Counted from the stretch's first letter, positions 20,568 through 32,344 are shown. The stretch is 64,000 nt of DNA from Paractinoplanes lichenicola (GCF_016785085.1 NZ_JAENHO010000015.1:62001-126000), one strand, 5' to 3'. The notes: generated by a model from the sequence alone, not told the origin. Made by a program: numbers and translations.

Positions 20568-21065
20568 GTGCGTGTACGGGTGGAACAGACTCCGCTGCCG
20601 GGTATCGGCGTTCGCCATGACCTGGTCACCTCCTCAGGCCGTACGGTCGGCGTCGTCTCGCACCGCAACGGCCGCCGCGACCTGGTGCTCTACGACGTGG
20701 ACGACCCCGACTCGTGCCTGGCGTCGATACCGCTGACCGACGACGAGGCCGAGGCCCTGGCCGACGTGCTCGGCGCCTCGCTCATGCTGGGCCAGCTCGC
20801 GGGGCTCCGGCAGCAGGCGTCCGGGCTGCTCACCGAGCAGATCGCGCTGCCCGCGGGCTCCCCGTTCGTGCGGCGCAAGCTGGGCGACACCCGCACCCGC
20901 ACACGCACCGGCGCCTCGATCGTGGCGGTGATGCGCGACCGCGAGGTGATCGCGTCGCCCGGCCCCGACTTCGTCTTCGAGGCGAACGACGTCGTCGTCG
21001 CGGTCGGCACCCGCTCGGGCCTGGACGGCGTCACCGCCATCCTGGCCGGCGACACCGACGACTAG
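20568..21065 (+). CDS. Cation/proton antiporter regulatory subunit (TrkA-C domain)
   Basis: A 165-residue protein that begins MRVRVEQTPLPGIGVRHDL, as in KhtT-type regulators. It has a linker and a C-terminal TrkA-C (RCK-C) domain (about 90-160) with TGASIVAVMRDREVIASPG and ANDVVVAVGT, which bind nucleotide ligands in KhtT. GTG 20568 is chosen because TACGGT ends 7 nt before it; GTG 20559 is possible. It lies 14 bp before the membrane antiporter gene and surely acts with it. Confidence 0.87.
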   Translation: MRVRVEQTPLPGIGVRHDLVTSSGRTVGVVSHRNGRRDLVLYDVDDPDSCLASIPLTDDEAEALADVLGASLMLGQLAGLRQQASGLLTEQIALPAGSPFVRRKLGDTRTRTRTGASIVAVMRDREVIASPGPDFVFEANDVVVAVGTRSGLDGVTAILAGDTDD

Positions 21066-21079
21066 GCCGCGGTAAGTAA

Positions 21080-22288
21080 GTGCACGGGACGACGATCCTC
21101 CTCATCGAGGTCGGCGCACTGCTCTTCGCGCTCGGCATGCTCGGCCGGCTCGGCCGGCGCTTCGGTCTCTCGCCCATCCCGCTCTATCTGCTGGCCGGGC
21201 TCGCCTTCGGGCACGGCGGCCTGGTGCCGCTGTCGGCCAGCGAGGAGTTCATCGAGATCGGCGCCTCCATCGGCGTCATCCTGCTGCTGGTCATGCTGGG
21301 CCTGGAGTATTCGGCCGGCGAGCTCGTCGGCAATCTGCGCGCGGCCGCCCCGGCCGGGGTGCTCGACGCGGTGTTCAACGCGCTGCCCGGCGCCGCGTTC
21401 GCGTTGTTGATGGGCTGGGACTGGCGGGCCGCCCTGGTGCTGGGCGGCATCACCTGGGTGTCGTCCTCGGGCGTGATCGCCAAGGTGCTCGGCGATCTGG
21501 GCCGGCTCGGCAACCGCGAGACCCCGGTGATCCTCTCGGTGCTGGTCATCGAGGACCTCGCCATGGCGTTCTATCTGCCCCTGGTCACCGCCGTGCTGGC
21601 CGGCGTGGGCCTGATCGGCGGCCTCAAGTCGCTCGGCGTCGCCGTGGTCACCGTGCTCGCCGTCCTGGTCGTCGCGATCCGGTACGGCCGGCAGATCAGC
21701 GCCCTGATCTCGGCCCGCGACGCCGAGGCGCTGCTGCTCGGGGTGTTCGGCCTGACCCTGTTCGTGGCCGGGGTGGCCGAGGAGCTGAACGTGTCGGCCG
21801 CCGTCGGGGCGTTCCTGGTCGGCATCGCCATCTCGGGTCCGGTGGCCCATCACGCGACCGAGATGCTGGCGCCGCTGCGCGACCTGTTCGCCGCGGTCTT
21901 CTTCGTCTTCTTCGGCCTCTCCACCAACCCGGCCGACATGCCCCCGGTGCTGCTCCCGGCGCTGGGCCTGGCCGCCATCACGATGCTGACCAAGGTGCTG
22001 ACCGGCTATCTGGCCGCCAAGCGGGTGGGCATCGCGCTGCCCGGCCGGCTGCGGGCCGGGCTGGCCCTCATGCCGCGCGGAGAGTTCTCGATCGTCATCG
22101 CCGGGCTGGCCGTCGCCTCGGGGGTCGAACCCGGGCTCGCGCCGCTGGCGACGGCGTACGTGTTGATCACTGTGGTGTCCGGCCCGATGCTCGCCCGGCT
22201 GCCCGATTACGAGTGGTTCAAGACCTTTATCCGCAGGTGGCGGACGCCGTCGCCGCCCCCGCTGCGACCCTTGGCGACCGAGGAATGA
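21080..22288 (+). CDS. CPA2-type cation/proton antiporter (KhtU-like)
   Basis: A 402-residue membrane protein with about 12 helices, related to KefB/KhtU K+(Na+)/H+ antiporters. Seen: PIPLYLLAGLAFGHGGL early, VLVIEDLAMAFYLP with the conserved ED of the ion site, and MPRGEFSIVIAGLA late. It lacks the cytoplasmic RCK domains of Kef proteins; that role is supplied by the TrkA-C protein encoded just upstream. Together they should export K+ or a similar cation in response to pH or ligand. Confidence 0.9.
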   Translation: MHGTTILLIEVGALLFALGMLGRLGRRFGLSPIPLYLLAGLAFGHGGLVPLSASEEFIEIGASIGVILLLVMLGLEYSAGELVGNLRAAAPAGVLDAVFNALPGAAFALLMGWDWRAALVLGGITWVSSSGVIAKVLGDLGRLGNRETPVILSVLVIEDLAMAFYLPLVTAVLAGVGLIGGLKSLGVAVVTVLAVLVVAIRYGRQISALISARDAEALLLGVFGLTLFVAGVAEELNVSAAVGAFLVGIAISGPVAHHATEMLAPLRDLFAAVFFVFFGLSTNPADMPPVLLPALGLAAITMLTKVLTGYLAAKRVGIALPGRLRAGLALMPRGEFSIVIAGLAVASGVEPGLAPLATAYVLITVVSGPMLARLPDYEWFKTFIRRWRTPSPPPLRPLATEE

Positions 22289-22416
22289 CATTCAGGCTGC
22301 AATAAGTTACTAGCAAGTATCTAATTGTGAGCCCTTGACACTTTCGCGAGACATCATCTTCGCGCTACCGTTCCCTCCCGACAACTGACAGTCATCAGAT
22401 TTTCTCGGGCGGCGAC

Positions 22417-22863
22417 GTGGCAGTGCGTGAGTCGACTTTCTTTGGTTTTGCGAACCCGGTCGATCCTCGGCCGGAGGAGCTACAGGCGTGGGCCTATCAC
22501 CCCGAGGCCGTGCCCTTAAGCAGCATGCCCCCCGACTGGGATCTGCTGATCTCCGGTGACGTCCTCGCGCCCACGCTCTTCGAGCTGGCCATGGACAGGC
22601 AGTGCCCGGCTCGCCGTTTCGCCCAGCACTGCATGTACATCTACGCCGCCGACGGCGTCCGGCAGAACGCGACCGGCCAGCGCAAGCGCCGGCTGAAGAA
22701 GTTCGTCGAACGGGCCGAGGAGGTCGGCGACGAGCCGATGTCGATCTGGGCGCACAACTGCCGTGTGCTGATGAGCCGGCCCGAGATCTTCGACTACTCC
22801 GACTGGATCGAGGGCGGCCTGGTGCGGCATCAACGCCGGCTAGGTCTCTTCAACCGGCGATAA
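22417..22863 (+). CDS. Conserved-looking hypothetical protein, 148 aa
   Basis: A soluble, slightly basic protein starting MAVRESTFFGFANPVDPRP, with Trp-rich stretches (LQAWAYHPEAVPL, PDWDLLISGD) and a helical basic middle (QRKRRLKKFVERAEE). No signal peptide. GGGCGG precedes GTG 22417 and a strong terminator follows, so the gene is credible. The 128 bp upstream are AT-rich and contain TTGACA at 22335-22340. I cannot name a function. Confidence 0.7.
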   Translation: MAVRESTFFGFANPVDPRPEELQAWAYHPEAVPLSSMPPDWDLLISGDVLAPTLFELAMDRQCPARRFAQHCMYIYAADGVRQNATGQRKRRLKKFVERAEEVGDEPMSIWAHNCRVLMSRPEIFDYSDWIEGGLVRHQRRLGLFNRR

Positions 22864-22864
22864 G

Positions 22865-22895
22865 AAAACGGCCCCGCTCAGCGGGGCCGTTTTTT
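22865..22895. terminator. Bidirectional intrinsic terminator
   Basis: Arms 22868-22877 and 22881-22890 with a 3-nt loop, flanked by AAAA and TTTTTT, between convergent genes; it can end both this unit and the hspR operon. Confidence 0.88.
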
Positions 22896-22899
22896 CTCG

Positions 22900-23334
22900 C
22901 TATCGATCGGATGCTCTTCGGGGCCGCCACACGACCAGCGCGGTCGAGGGTCGCTCCTGGCGCACCAGGTCACGTCCGCCGTACGGGCTTTCCATGTGGG
23001 CGATGCGGGTGTAGGCCTCGGACAGCTCGTGCTCGAGCTCGGCCAGTCGCTGCTGGAGGTCGCCCACCAGCTGCTCGAGGCCGATGATGCGCTTGATGCC
23101 GGCCAGGTTGACGCCTTCCTCCTGGCTCAGCTTCTGCACCTCACGCAGCAGGGCGACGTCCCGCTCGCTGTAGCGGCGCCCGCCACCACCGGCCCGGCCC
23201 GGCTGCACCAGCCCGAGCCGGTCGTACTGCCTGAGGGTCTGCGGGTGCATCCCGGCGAGGCGAGCCGCGACCGAGATGATCAGGACCTTCGCGTCGGAGG
23301 TCTGCTCGACCGAGATGCTGATCTCTTCATGCAT
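22900..23334 (-). CDS. hspR: Heat-shock repressor HspR (MerR family)
   Basis: A 144-residue MerR-type regulator: VLIISVAARLAGMHPQTLRQYDRLGL is the helix-turn-helix region (quoted in part), GGGGRRYSERDV the wing, and a coiled coil (LEQLVGDLQQRLAELEHEL) the dimer interface. In Streptomyces and mycobacteria HspR binds HAIR sites together with DnaK as co-repressor. It is the last gene of dnaK-grpE-dnaJ-hspR, the standard order, and HAIR-like sites occur before dnaK and clpB. Confidence 0.96.
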   Translation of the reverse strand: MHEEISISVEQTSDAKVLIISVAARLAGMHPQTLRQYDRLGLVQPGRAGGGGRRYSERDVALLREVQKLSQEEGVNLAGIKRIIGLEQLVGDLQQRLAELEHELSEAYTRIAHMESPYGGRDLVRQERPSTALVVWRPRRASDR

Positions 23335-23356
23335 GGTGTCCCTCCTGGTCGCTGAC

Positions 23357-24559
23357 CTAAGTGTTCCGGCGCACCCGAGCCTCGAGCCGCTCCCGCCCGG
23401 CGGGCGGGGTCAGCTTGGCGAACCGCTCCAGCGCGTCCCGGGCTTCCCCCGTGACTCCCCCCGGCACCTGCACGTCGACCGTGACGATCAGGTCTCCGGG
23501 TGGTCCGTCCTTGCGCGTGATTCCCTTGCCGCGCGCCCGCAGTTTGCGGCCGCTCGGCGTGCCCGGCGGCACCCGCAGAGTGACCGGGCCGTCCAGCGTC
23601 GGCACTCGCAGATCCGCGCCGAGCACCGCCTCGGCGATGGTGATCGGCACGACCAGGGTGAGGTCATCGCCCGTACGGCCGAACACCTCGTCCGGCCGCA
23701 CGCCGACCTGCACATAGAGGTCGCCGGCGGGCCCGCCCCGGTCGCCCGGCTCGCCCCGGCCGCTGAGCCGGATGCGCTGACCGTCGGCGACCCCGGCCGG
23801 GAACCGGACGTTGATCGTGCGGTTCTTGGTGACCCCGCCCGTGCCGCGGCATTCCGGGCACTTCTGGTCGACGATCGTGCCCGCGCCCTGACAGTCACGG
23901 CAGGGCTCGGAGAAGCTGAACGACCCCTGGTTGCGCGAGATCAGGCCGCTGCCGGCGCACTGCGGACAGGTCCGCGGCGAGGTGCCGGGCTTGGCCCCGT
24001 TGCCGTGACAGGTCTCGCACTCGCCGGCCGAGCGCAGCGTGAGTGGCAGCGTCGTGCCCTTCACGGCCTGCGCGAAGTCCAGCGTCACTTCGGTCTCGAC
24101 ATCCCGGCCGCGGCGGGGACCGCCACGACGTGCGGCGCCGCCTCCAGGGCCGCCGCCCGAAAATATCGAGGAGAATATGTCGGAGAAGCCGGCGCCGCCG
24201 AAGCGCCGGTCGCCGGCCGCGCCACCCTGCGCGCCCGCGCCGCTGAACCCGCCGAACAGGTCGGACGGGTCGAACTGGGTGCCGCCGGCGCCGGAGCGAG
24301 CGCCTCGGCGGAACGCGCCCGAGCCGAACAGCGAGCGCATCTCGTCATACTCTTTGCGCTTCTTGTCGTCCGAGAGCACGTCGTACGCCTCGGAGGCGGC
24401 CTTGAACTTCTCCTCCGCCTCCTTGTTGCCCGGGTTGCGGTCCGGGTGCAGATCGCGGGCGAGCTTGCGGTACGCCTTCTTGATCTCGTCGGTCGGAGCG
24501 GACTTGGGCACGCCGAGAACGGCATAGAAGTCCTTCTCGAGCCAGTCCTTCGAGCTCAT
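23357..24559 (-). CDS. dnaJ: Chaperone DnaJ
   Basis: A 400-residue type I J-protein. The J-domain (about 10-72) has the HPD triad in [10 protein letters not shown] Gly/Phe-rich linker follows. Four CxxCxGxG zinc motifs come next ([32 protein letters not shown]), then the C-terminal substrate domains. It stimulates DnaK ATPase and delivers clients. ATG 24559 is preceded by a strong GGAGG-type site; a longer upstream reading is not needed. It lies 67 bp after grpE in the operon. Confidence 0.96.
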   Translation of the reverse strand: MSSKDWLEKDFYAVLGVPKSAPTDEIKKAYRKLARDLHPDRNPGNKEAEEKFKAASEAYDVLSDDKKRKEYDEMRSLFGSGAFRRGARSGAGGTQFDPSDLFGGFSGAGAQGGAAGDRRFGGAGFSDIFSSIFSGGGPGGGAARRGGPRRGRDVETEVTLDFAQAVKGTTLPLTLRSAGECETCHGNGAKPGTSPRTCPQCAGSGLISRNQGSFSFSEPCRDCQGAGTIVDQKCPECRGTGGVTKNRTINVRFPAGVADGQRIRLSGRGEPGDRGGPAGDLYVQVGVRPDEVFGRTGDDLTLVVPITIAEAVLGADLRVPTLDGPVTLRVPPGTPSGRKLRARGKGITRKDGPPGDLIVTVDVQVPGGVTGEARDALERFAKLTPPAGRERLEARVRRNT

Positions 24560-24626
24560 CCCGCCTCCCCCCTCCTGCGGCAGGTCCCGCCTGCCGCGGC
24601 GCGGCAGACGGGACGAACATGTGAGA

Positions 24627-25270
24627 TCACTCCGGGTCGGCCACCGCGACCAGCGCGGGTCGCAGCAGCCGCTCGCCCAGGTTGTAACCGCGCCGCATGA
24701 CCTCGACGCAGGTCGGCTCGGTGACGTCGGCGGACGTCTGGTGAGCGACCGCCTCGTGGCGGTTCGGGTCGAACGGGTCGCCCTTCTCGCCAAAGGCCAC
24801 CAGGCCGAGCTTGCCGGTGACCGCGGTCAGCGACTCGGCCACCGAGGCGAACGGGCCGACCAGGTCGCCGTGCTCGCGCGCCCGGTCGATGTCGTCGAGC
24901 ACCGGCAGCAGCGAGGTCAGCACCGCGCCGGTGGTCTGCTCGGCCGCCGCGCCCCGGTCGCGGTCGACCCGCTTGCGGTAGTTGGCGTACTCGGCGGTGA
25001 CCCGTTGCAGGTCGTGGGTCCGCTCCTCGAGCTCGGTCCGCAGCGCCTCGAGTTCGGCGCCGAGGGCCGGCTTCGGTTCCTCGGGCTTCTCATCTTCAAT
25101 ATCGGCGGTCACGGGTGCCTCGTCCTCGGGCTCGGCCGCGCGGTGTGCGCCGACCGCGGCCTTGCCCTTGGCCGTGGGGGCCTTGGGCTCGGCCTTTGGA
25201 TCGATCTTGCGGCGGTCCCGGATGACGACCCGCTCGGTCGCCTGACCGTCGTTCTCGTCGTCCGTGGCAG

Positions 25271-25274
<4 letters not shown>
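24627..25274 (-). CDS. grpE: Nucleotide exchange factor GrpE
   Basis: A 215-residue protein. The first 75 residues are charged and disordered. A long helix with [22 protein letters not shown] follows, quoted here only as a family marker, and the beta-domain has [11 protein letters not shown] and [16 protein letters not shown], the GrpE signature. It exchanges ADP for ATP on DnaK. GTG start overlaps the dnaK stop (GTGA), so translation is coupled. Confidence 0.95.
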
Positions 25275-27187
<1,913 letters not shown>

Positions 27188-27220
27188 GGTGGTTCCTCAA
27201 TTCCGGGTTGCTCAGACAAG

Positions 27221-27241
27221 GTTGAGTGCAACGGACTCAAT
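27221..27241. promoter_or_regulatory. HAIR-like HspR operator of dnaK
   Basis: GTTGAGT-N7-ACTCAAT matches CTTGAGT-N7-ACTCAAG at 12 of 14 defined positions. An extra half-site GTTGAGT lies at 27274-27280. Confidence 0.82.
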
Positions 27242-27397
27242 GATGCCACGGGCGTGCACATCGTCAAGTTGAAGTTGAGTCTCCCCGGCGCAACTGCCAG
27301 GGTTCTCACAGGGCACCAGCACTTCGGTAGATACCTGTCCGGTCACGGCATTCCGGCCGCTGTTGTCCCGCATGCATAGATCGGGCACTCTTTACCC

Positions 27398-29356
27398 GTG
27401 ACGACGCACGGTGACGCGGTCGGTCCGTCGGCCCTGTCCGCCGCACCCGCTGCCACGCAAGACCCCGCGACGGCCCCCAAGGCCGCCCCCGCGGATGAGA
27501 AAGCGCAGGTCAGCGTCATGGCCGCCGATTCAGCGAGCCCCTCCGAGGGTACTGAACCCACCGTGCCCCGTCAGCCACATCAGGAACCCGAGGAACGCCG
27601 CCCCGCCGACCTCGGCGAGGCCGACGCGCGCATCGCCGAGGCGCCACCGGCGATCACCCGGCTCGCCGAGGCCCTCAGCGCTCTGCGCGCGGCGATCGGC
27701 GGCACGGAATATCCGCTGGTGATGCCCTCGGCCGAGGAGGCCCAGCGGGTCGGCGCGGCGCTGACCACCCAGCTCGACGACTATCTGCTGCCCCGCCTGG
27801 CCCGGCTCGACGCCCCCCTGCTGGTCGTCGTCGGCGGCTCCACCGGCGCCGGCAAGTCGACGCTGGTCAACAGCCTCGTGCGGGCCCCCGTCAGCAGCGC
27901 CGGGGTGCTGCGCCCGACGACCCGCTCGCCGGTGCTGGTCAGCAACCCGGCCGATCTGCCCTGGTTCCAGCAGGGCCAGCTGCTGCCCGGGCTGACGCGC
28001 ACCCGCGAGCCCAGCAACGACGCGGCCGCGCTGCAGATCGTCTCGGCCCCCGCCCTCGGCGCCGGCCTGGCCTTCCTCGACGCGCCCGACATCGACTCGG
28101 TGGTCGACCGCAACCGCAAGCTGGCCGCGCAGCTGCTCGCGGCGGCCGACCTGTGGCTGTTCGTCACCACCGCCGCCCGCTACGCCGACGCCGTGCCGTG
28201 GGAGCTGCTGACCACCGCCCGGCTGCGCGGCACGGTGATCGCCCTGGTGCTCGACCGGGTGCCGGCCGAGGCCGCCCCCGAGATCGCGACCCACCTGCAA
28301 GACATGCTCAACGTCCGCGACCTGGGCGCCGCGCCGCTGTTCGTGCTGCCCGAGACCAGGCTCGACGGCCAGGGCCTGATCAGCGAGGAGGTCATCCGCC
28401 CGCTGCACGACTGGTTCGGCCGGCTCGCGGCCGACTCCGCCGCCCGCGCGGCCGTGGTGCGCCAGACGCTCGACGGCGCGCTCACGTCGCTCGGCCCGGC
28501 CGTCGCGGGCCTGGCCGACGCGGCCGACGAGCAGGCCCGCGCGGCCAAGGCGCTGGGCGACCGGGTCACCGCGGCCTATCGCACCGGCCGGCAGACGCTG
28601 GGCGACGGCCTGCAGGACGGCCGGCTGCTGCGCGGCGAAGTGCTGGCCCGCTGGCAGGAGTTCGTCGGCACCGGCGAGTTCCTCAAGACCCTGGAGAGCA
28701 AGGTCGGCCAGCTGCGCGACCGGTTCGTGTCAGCCCTCACCGGGCGCCCGGCCCCCGGGCGCAACCTGCAGATGGCGCTCGAGTCCCAGCTGGTCACGCT
28801 CCTGCGCGGCATCGCGGCCGACGCGGCCGAGCAGGCCTATTCGGGCTGGCAGGCCCATCCGGCGGGGGCGGCCCTGCTCGAGCCGGGGCTGCAGCGCCCC
28901 GCGGCCGACCTGCCCGAGCGGGCCGACCGCCTGGTGCGCGACTGGCAGCAGGCGGTGCTCGCCCTGGTGCGGGCCGAGGGCGCCGAGAAGAGGGTCGTCG
29001 CGCGCGGGGCGGCGTACGCGGTCAACGGGGCCGGCCTGGCCGTGATGATCGCCGTGTTCACCTCGACCGCCTTCATCCCGACCGGGCTCGAGGTCGCCGC
29101 GGGCGCGGGCAGCGCGGTCGCCGCCCAGAAGGTGCTCGAGGCGATCTTCGGCGACCAGGCCATCCGGACGCTGGCCACGCAGGCCCGCGAGGATCTGCTG
29201 CTGCGCGCGGGCAAGCTGCTCGACGAGGAGGCCGCGCGGTTCACCGGCCGGCTCGCCGCGGTCGGCCTCGACGCGGAACCGGGGGCCCGGCTGCGACAGG
29301 CCGCGGCCGACGTGGAGACTGCCCGGGTGGAACTCGCGTTGACGGGGAGCTCATGA
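27398..29356 (+). CDS. YfjP-like/dynamin-related GTPase
   Basis: A 652-residue protein. After a disordered, Pro/Glu-rich first 90 residues comes a GTPase domain with P-loop GGSTGAGKST, RPTTRSPV (G2 region) and DAPDIDSV (G3); the G4 motif is degenerate (VLDRVP). The C-terminal half is mostly helical and includes a hydrophobic hairpin (GLAVMIAVFTSTAFIPTGLEV). The arrangement resembles membrane-associated, dynamin-like stalk proteins. It is followed after 49 bp by a second GTPase of the same type, probably one operon and a heteromeric pair. Function in actinobacteria is unknown to me. Confidence 0.8.
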   Translation: MTTHGDAVGPSALSAAPAATQDPATAPKAAPADEKAQVSVMAADSASPSEGTEPTVPRQPHQEPEERRPADLGEADARIAEAPPAITRLAEALSALRAAIGGTEYPLVMPSAEEAQRVGAALTTQLDDYLLPRLARLDAPLLVVVGGSTGAGKSTLVNSLVRAPVSSAGVLRPTTRSPVLVSNPADLPWFQQGQLLPGLTRTREPSNDAAALQIVSAPALGAGLAFLDAPDIDSVVDRNRKLAAQLLAAADLWLFVTTAARYADAVPWELLTTARLRGTVIALVLDRVPAEAAPEIATHLQDMLNVRDLGAAPLFVLPETRLDGQGLISEEVIRPLHDWFGRLAADSAARAAVVRQTLDGALTSLGPAVAGLADAADEQARAAKALGDRVTAAYRTGRQTLGDGLQDGRLLRGEVLARWQEFVGTGEFLKTLESKVGQLRDRFVSALTGRPAPGRNLQMALESQLVTLLRGIAADAAEQAYSGWQAHPAGAALLEPGLQRPAADLPERADRLVRDWQQAVLALVRAEGAEKRVVARGAAYAVNGAGLAVMIAVFTSTAFIPTGLEVAAGAGSAVAAQKVLEAIFGDQAIRTLATQAREDLLLRAGKLLDEEAARFTGRLAAVGLDAEPGARLRQAAADVETARVELALTGSS

Positions 29357-29405
29357 GCGGGTCATCAGGCTCAGTGCCCGGCTGCAGCGAAGCGAAGGCG
29401 GGGGC

Positions 29406-31094
29406 ATGAGCCTGGTGGAAAAAGTCCGGGACGATCGAATCGACTCCGAGCGGCTGGTGCAGCGGCTCGAGGCCCTGAGCCGGTTCCTGCGCCTGGTCGA
29501 CCCGCATCTGCCGGACAGCGATCTGGTGGCCGCGCACACGCTGGTCGAGCGGGCCGGCAACCGGCTGGCCCTGTCGCGCGACCACACCGTCGTCGCGCTC
29601 GCCGGCAGCACCGGCAGCGGCAAGTCCAGCCTGTTCAACGCGCTGGCCCGGCTCAAGCTGTCGCCGGTCGGCGTGCGGCGGCCGACGACCGGTGTCGCGC
29701 ACGCCTGCGTCTGGGGCCCGCTCGAGCCGGCCAGCAAGCTGCTCGACTGGGTCGGTGTGCTCCCGCGGCACAGGTTCATCCGGGAGAGCGCCCTCGACGG
29801 CGAGGACGAGGCCTCGCTGCGCGGGCTCGTGCTGCTCGACCTGCCCGACTTCGACTCGGTCGAGCGCGGCCACCGGCTCGAGGTCGACCGCCTGCTCGGC
29901 CTGGTCGACCTGATCGTCTGGGTGGTCGACCCGCAGAAATACGGCGACCGCATCCTGCACCAGGCCTATCTCTCCCAGTTCCGGTCGCATGCCGCGGTCA
30001 CCGTCGTCGTGCTCAACCAGGCCGACCGGCTGTCCACGCAGGACACCGAGCTCGTGCTGGGCGACCTCAAGCGGCTGCTCACCGAGGACGGACTGGGCGA
30101 CGCCCCGGTGCTGGCCACCTCGGCCAAGCAGCCCGGCATGCTGGGCGACCTGCGAGGCTCGCTGGAGAGCACGGTCGCCGAGCGGCAGGCCGCGCTGCGC
30201 CGGGTCGCCGGCGATCTCGACTCGGTGGGCGAGCCGCTGACCGCCATGATCGGCCCGCCCGCGGCCGAGGACGAGGTCGATCGAGCCACCGTCCGCCAGC
30301 TGACCGACGCGCTCGCCGTCTCGGCCGGGGTCGGCGCGGTCGCCGACGCCACCGCGGCCGCCTATCGGCATCGGGCCGCGGCCGCCACCGGCTGGCCCCT
30401 GACCCGCGGCCTGCGCCGCCTGCGTCCCGACCCGCTGCGCCGGTTGCACATCGCCGACAAGCCGGCGGCCGAGACGCCCGCCGCCGAGGCCGCGCCCCGC
30501 ACCCCCTCGACCGAGCTCGTGCCGCGCACCTCGCTGCCCGAGGCCGACGCGGCCCAGCGGTCCGCGGTCAGCCTGGCCGTCCGCGCGGTCTCCGACCGGG
30601 CCGCGGCGCCGCTGCCCGAGGTCTGGAAGCCGGCCCTGACCAACGCCGCCCGCTCCCGGGCGGCCGACCTCTCCGACGCGCTCGACCGCGCGATCGGCAC
30701 GACCGACCTGGGCGTGGCCAAGTCGCCGCTGTGGTGGCGGGCCGCCGGGGCGCTGCACTGGCTCTTCCTGGCCGCCGCCGTGTTCGGCCTCGGCTGGCTG
30801 ATCTTCGGTTACGTGCTCAAGATGCTCGGGCTGCCCGAAATGGACAATCCGGAGGTCGGCGTGGTGCCGCTGCCGACCGTGCTGCTGCTCGGCGGGCTGT
30901 TGCTCGGGGTGTTGCTCTGGCTGCTCCTGCGACCGGCCGTGGAGTGGGGCGCCCGGCGAGCCCGGCGCCGGGCCGAGCAGCGATTGCGGGCCTCGGTGAC
31001 CGAGGTCGGCCGGGAGTATGTGGTGGCGCCGGTGCGCGAGGTGCTGAACTCGTACGCACAGGCGCGTGAAGCTCTGACCGCGGTGCGTTCGTAG
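29406..31094 (+). CDS. YfjP-like GTPase with two membrane helices
   Basis: A 562-residue protein. The GTPase domain has AGSTGSGKSS (P-loop), RPTTG, DLPDFDSV (G3) and NQAD (G4), so all motifs are better preserved than in the preceding partner. Residues around 445-470 and 487-510 form two membrane helices, followed by a basic helical tail. Family members are often mislabelled ABC transporter subunits. The tandem arrangement and membrane hairpins in both genes suggest joint work at the cytoplasmic membrane; that is inference. Confidence 0.82.
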   Translation: MSLVEKVRDDRIDSERLVQRLEALSRFLRLVDPHLPDSDLVAAHTLVERAGNRLALSRDHTVVALAGSTGSGKSSLFNALARLKLSPVGVRRPTTGVAHACVWGPLEPASKLLDWVGVLPRHRFIRESALDGEDEASLRGLVLLDLPDFDSVERGHRLEVDRLLGLVDLIVWVVDPQKYGDRILHQAYLSQFRSHAAVTVVVLNQADRLSTQDTELVLGDLKRLLTEDGLGDAPVLATSAKQPGMLGDLRGSLESTVAERQAALRRVAGDLDSVGEPLTAMIGPPAAEDEVDRATVRQLTDALAVSAGVGAVADATAAAYRHRAAAATGWPLTRGLRRLRPDPLRRLHIADKPAAETPAAEAAPRTPSTELVPRTSLPEADAAQRSAVSLAVRAVSDRAAAPLPEVWKPALTNAARSRAADLSDALDRAIGTTDLGVAKSPLWWRAAGALHWLFLAAAVFGLGWLIFGYVLKMLGLPEMDNPEVGVVPLPTVLLLGGLLLGVLLWLLLRPAVEWGARRARRRAEQRLRASVTEVGREYVVAPVREVLNSYAQAREALTAVRS

Positions 31095-31131
31095 TAGTCC
31101 CGGCACGCACCGTGGCGGGTAGGCTCGCGAC

Positions 31132-32343
31132 ATGCCCGCACCACAGACTCCGTACGAGGCGGTCCTGCACGCGGCCCGCGACGTGGCGAAGCTCGACTGC
31201 GCGCTGGACGCCGAGATGCTGGGGACGGCCCTGCTCGGCAGTGTCTACGCGGTGGCCCAGGAGGATCGCGCGGCCGCCGTTCGCGGCTTCGTCGGTGAGT
31301 TCCTCTCCGCCACCGCCCGCCGGCGCACGGCCTCGGCCACCACGATTCGTGAGGTGTTCGCCGCCCTCGAGCCCGGGGCCGAGGGCGCGGCCCAGGTGCG
31401 GCGGGGCGCGCAGGCGCCGGCGTGGGTCGCCCAGCTCGGCCGGGTCCGGCCCACCGGCTGCTACGCGTACGGGGATGTCTTCGGTGATCAGACGTCCTAT
31501 TTGGTGACTTTCGCCTACGACGACGAGCAGGACGGCGGCCCCGAGCACGCGCTCGTCGCGCTGGTCGATCACAACATCGGCATCACGAAGGACTTGTTCG
31601 TCGGGTCCTCGGCCGAGCGCATCCTCGAGCAGGTGCGCGAGATGTGCGCCGGCGACGACCTGACCTGGTTCCGCGAGGAGGATCCGGGCCGGCTGCGCGG
31701 CGAGGTCGACCGCCACCTCGAGATCACCGACTCGCTGACCGACCTGCCGAGCGAGGGCTCGCTGGCGACCGACCGGGCCCTGGCCGGCGCGCGGCTGGCC
31801 CTGCTGCCCGCGGCGACCACCCCGCCGCTGGCCGAGCCGCCCGCGATCAACAGCACCGATCTCGTACGGGAATTCCTCTCCTCACCCGAGGCGGCGCGCT
31901 TCGGCCTCGACCGGGTGCACGCCGACGACGAGCTGGCCTCGCTGCACTTCTGCCTGAGCCTGATCCTCGACCACGCGGTGAGCCTGCCCGACCCCGACCC
32001 GATGCGCTGGAGCCCCGCCGTGGCCGGGCTGTTCCTGCTCGACTGGGTGCACCGGCGGGCGGTGCTCGACATGGACGACGCGGCGATGCTGCCCCGGGTG
32101 ACGCGAGCCTGGTCAGCCTACGCGATCCGCAAGCGTGACCTGCCCGCGGCCGCGGCCGAGCAGATCGACCACGTGGTCGAGGAGATGATCCCCGAGTTCG
32201 CGCGGCTCTACGCGACGGGCGAGAAGCGCAGCCCGGCCACGGCGGCGGTGGCCCAGCTGATCTCCGAGGGCGTCGACCCCAACGACACCGACGCGATCGA
32301 CGCCTGGATCGAGGCCAACCGCCACCGCCTCGACGACGCCTGA
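31132..32343 (+). CDS. Conserved-looking hypothetical protein, 403 aa
   Basis: Soluble alpha/beta protein, no signal peptide. Marked segments include GCYAYGDVFGDQTSYLVTFAY, quoted in part, LVALVDHNIGITKDLFVG in the middle, and a helical acidic C-terminus (DPNDTDAIDAWIEANRHRL). TAGGCT (31120-31125) stands 6 nt before ATG 31132, suggesting a leaderless transcript independent of the GTPases upstream. I do not recognise the family. Confidence 0.75.
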   Translation: MPAPQTPYEAVLHAARDVAKLDCALDAEMLGTALLGSVYAVAQEDRAAAVRGFVGEFLSATARRRTASATTIREVFAALEPGAEGAAQVRRGAQAPAWVAQLGRVRPTGCYAYGDVFGDQTSYLVTFAYDDEQDGGPEHALVALVDHNIGITKDLFVGSSAERILEQVREMCAGDDLTWFREEDPGRLRGEVDRHLEITDSLTDLPSEGSLATDRALAGARLALLPAATTPPLAEPPAINSTDLVREFLSSPEAARFGLDRVHADDELASLHFCLSLILDHAVSLPDPDPMRWSPAVAGLFLLDWVHRRAVLDMDDAAMLPRVTRAWSAYAIRKRDLPAAAAEQIDHVVEEMIPEFARLYATGEKRSPATAAVAQLISEGVDPNDTDAIDAWIEANRHRLDDA

Positions 32344-32344
32344 G

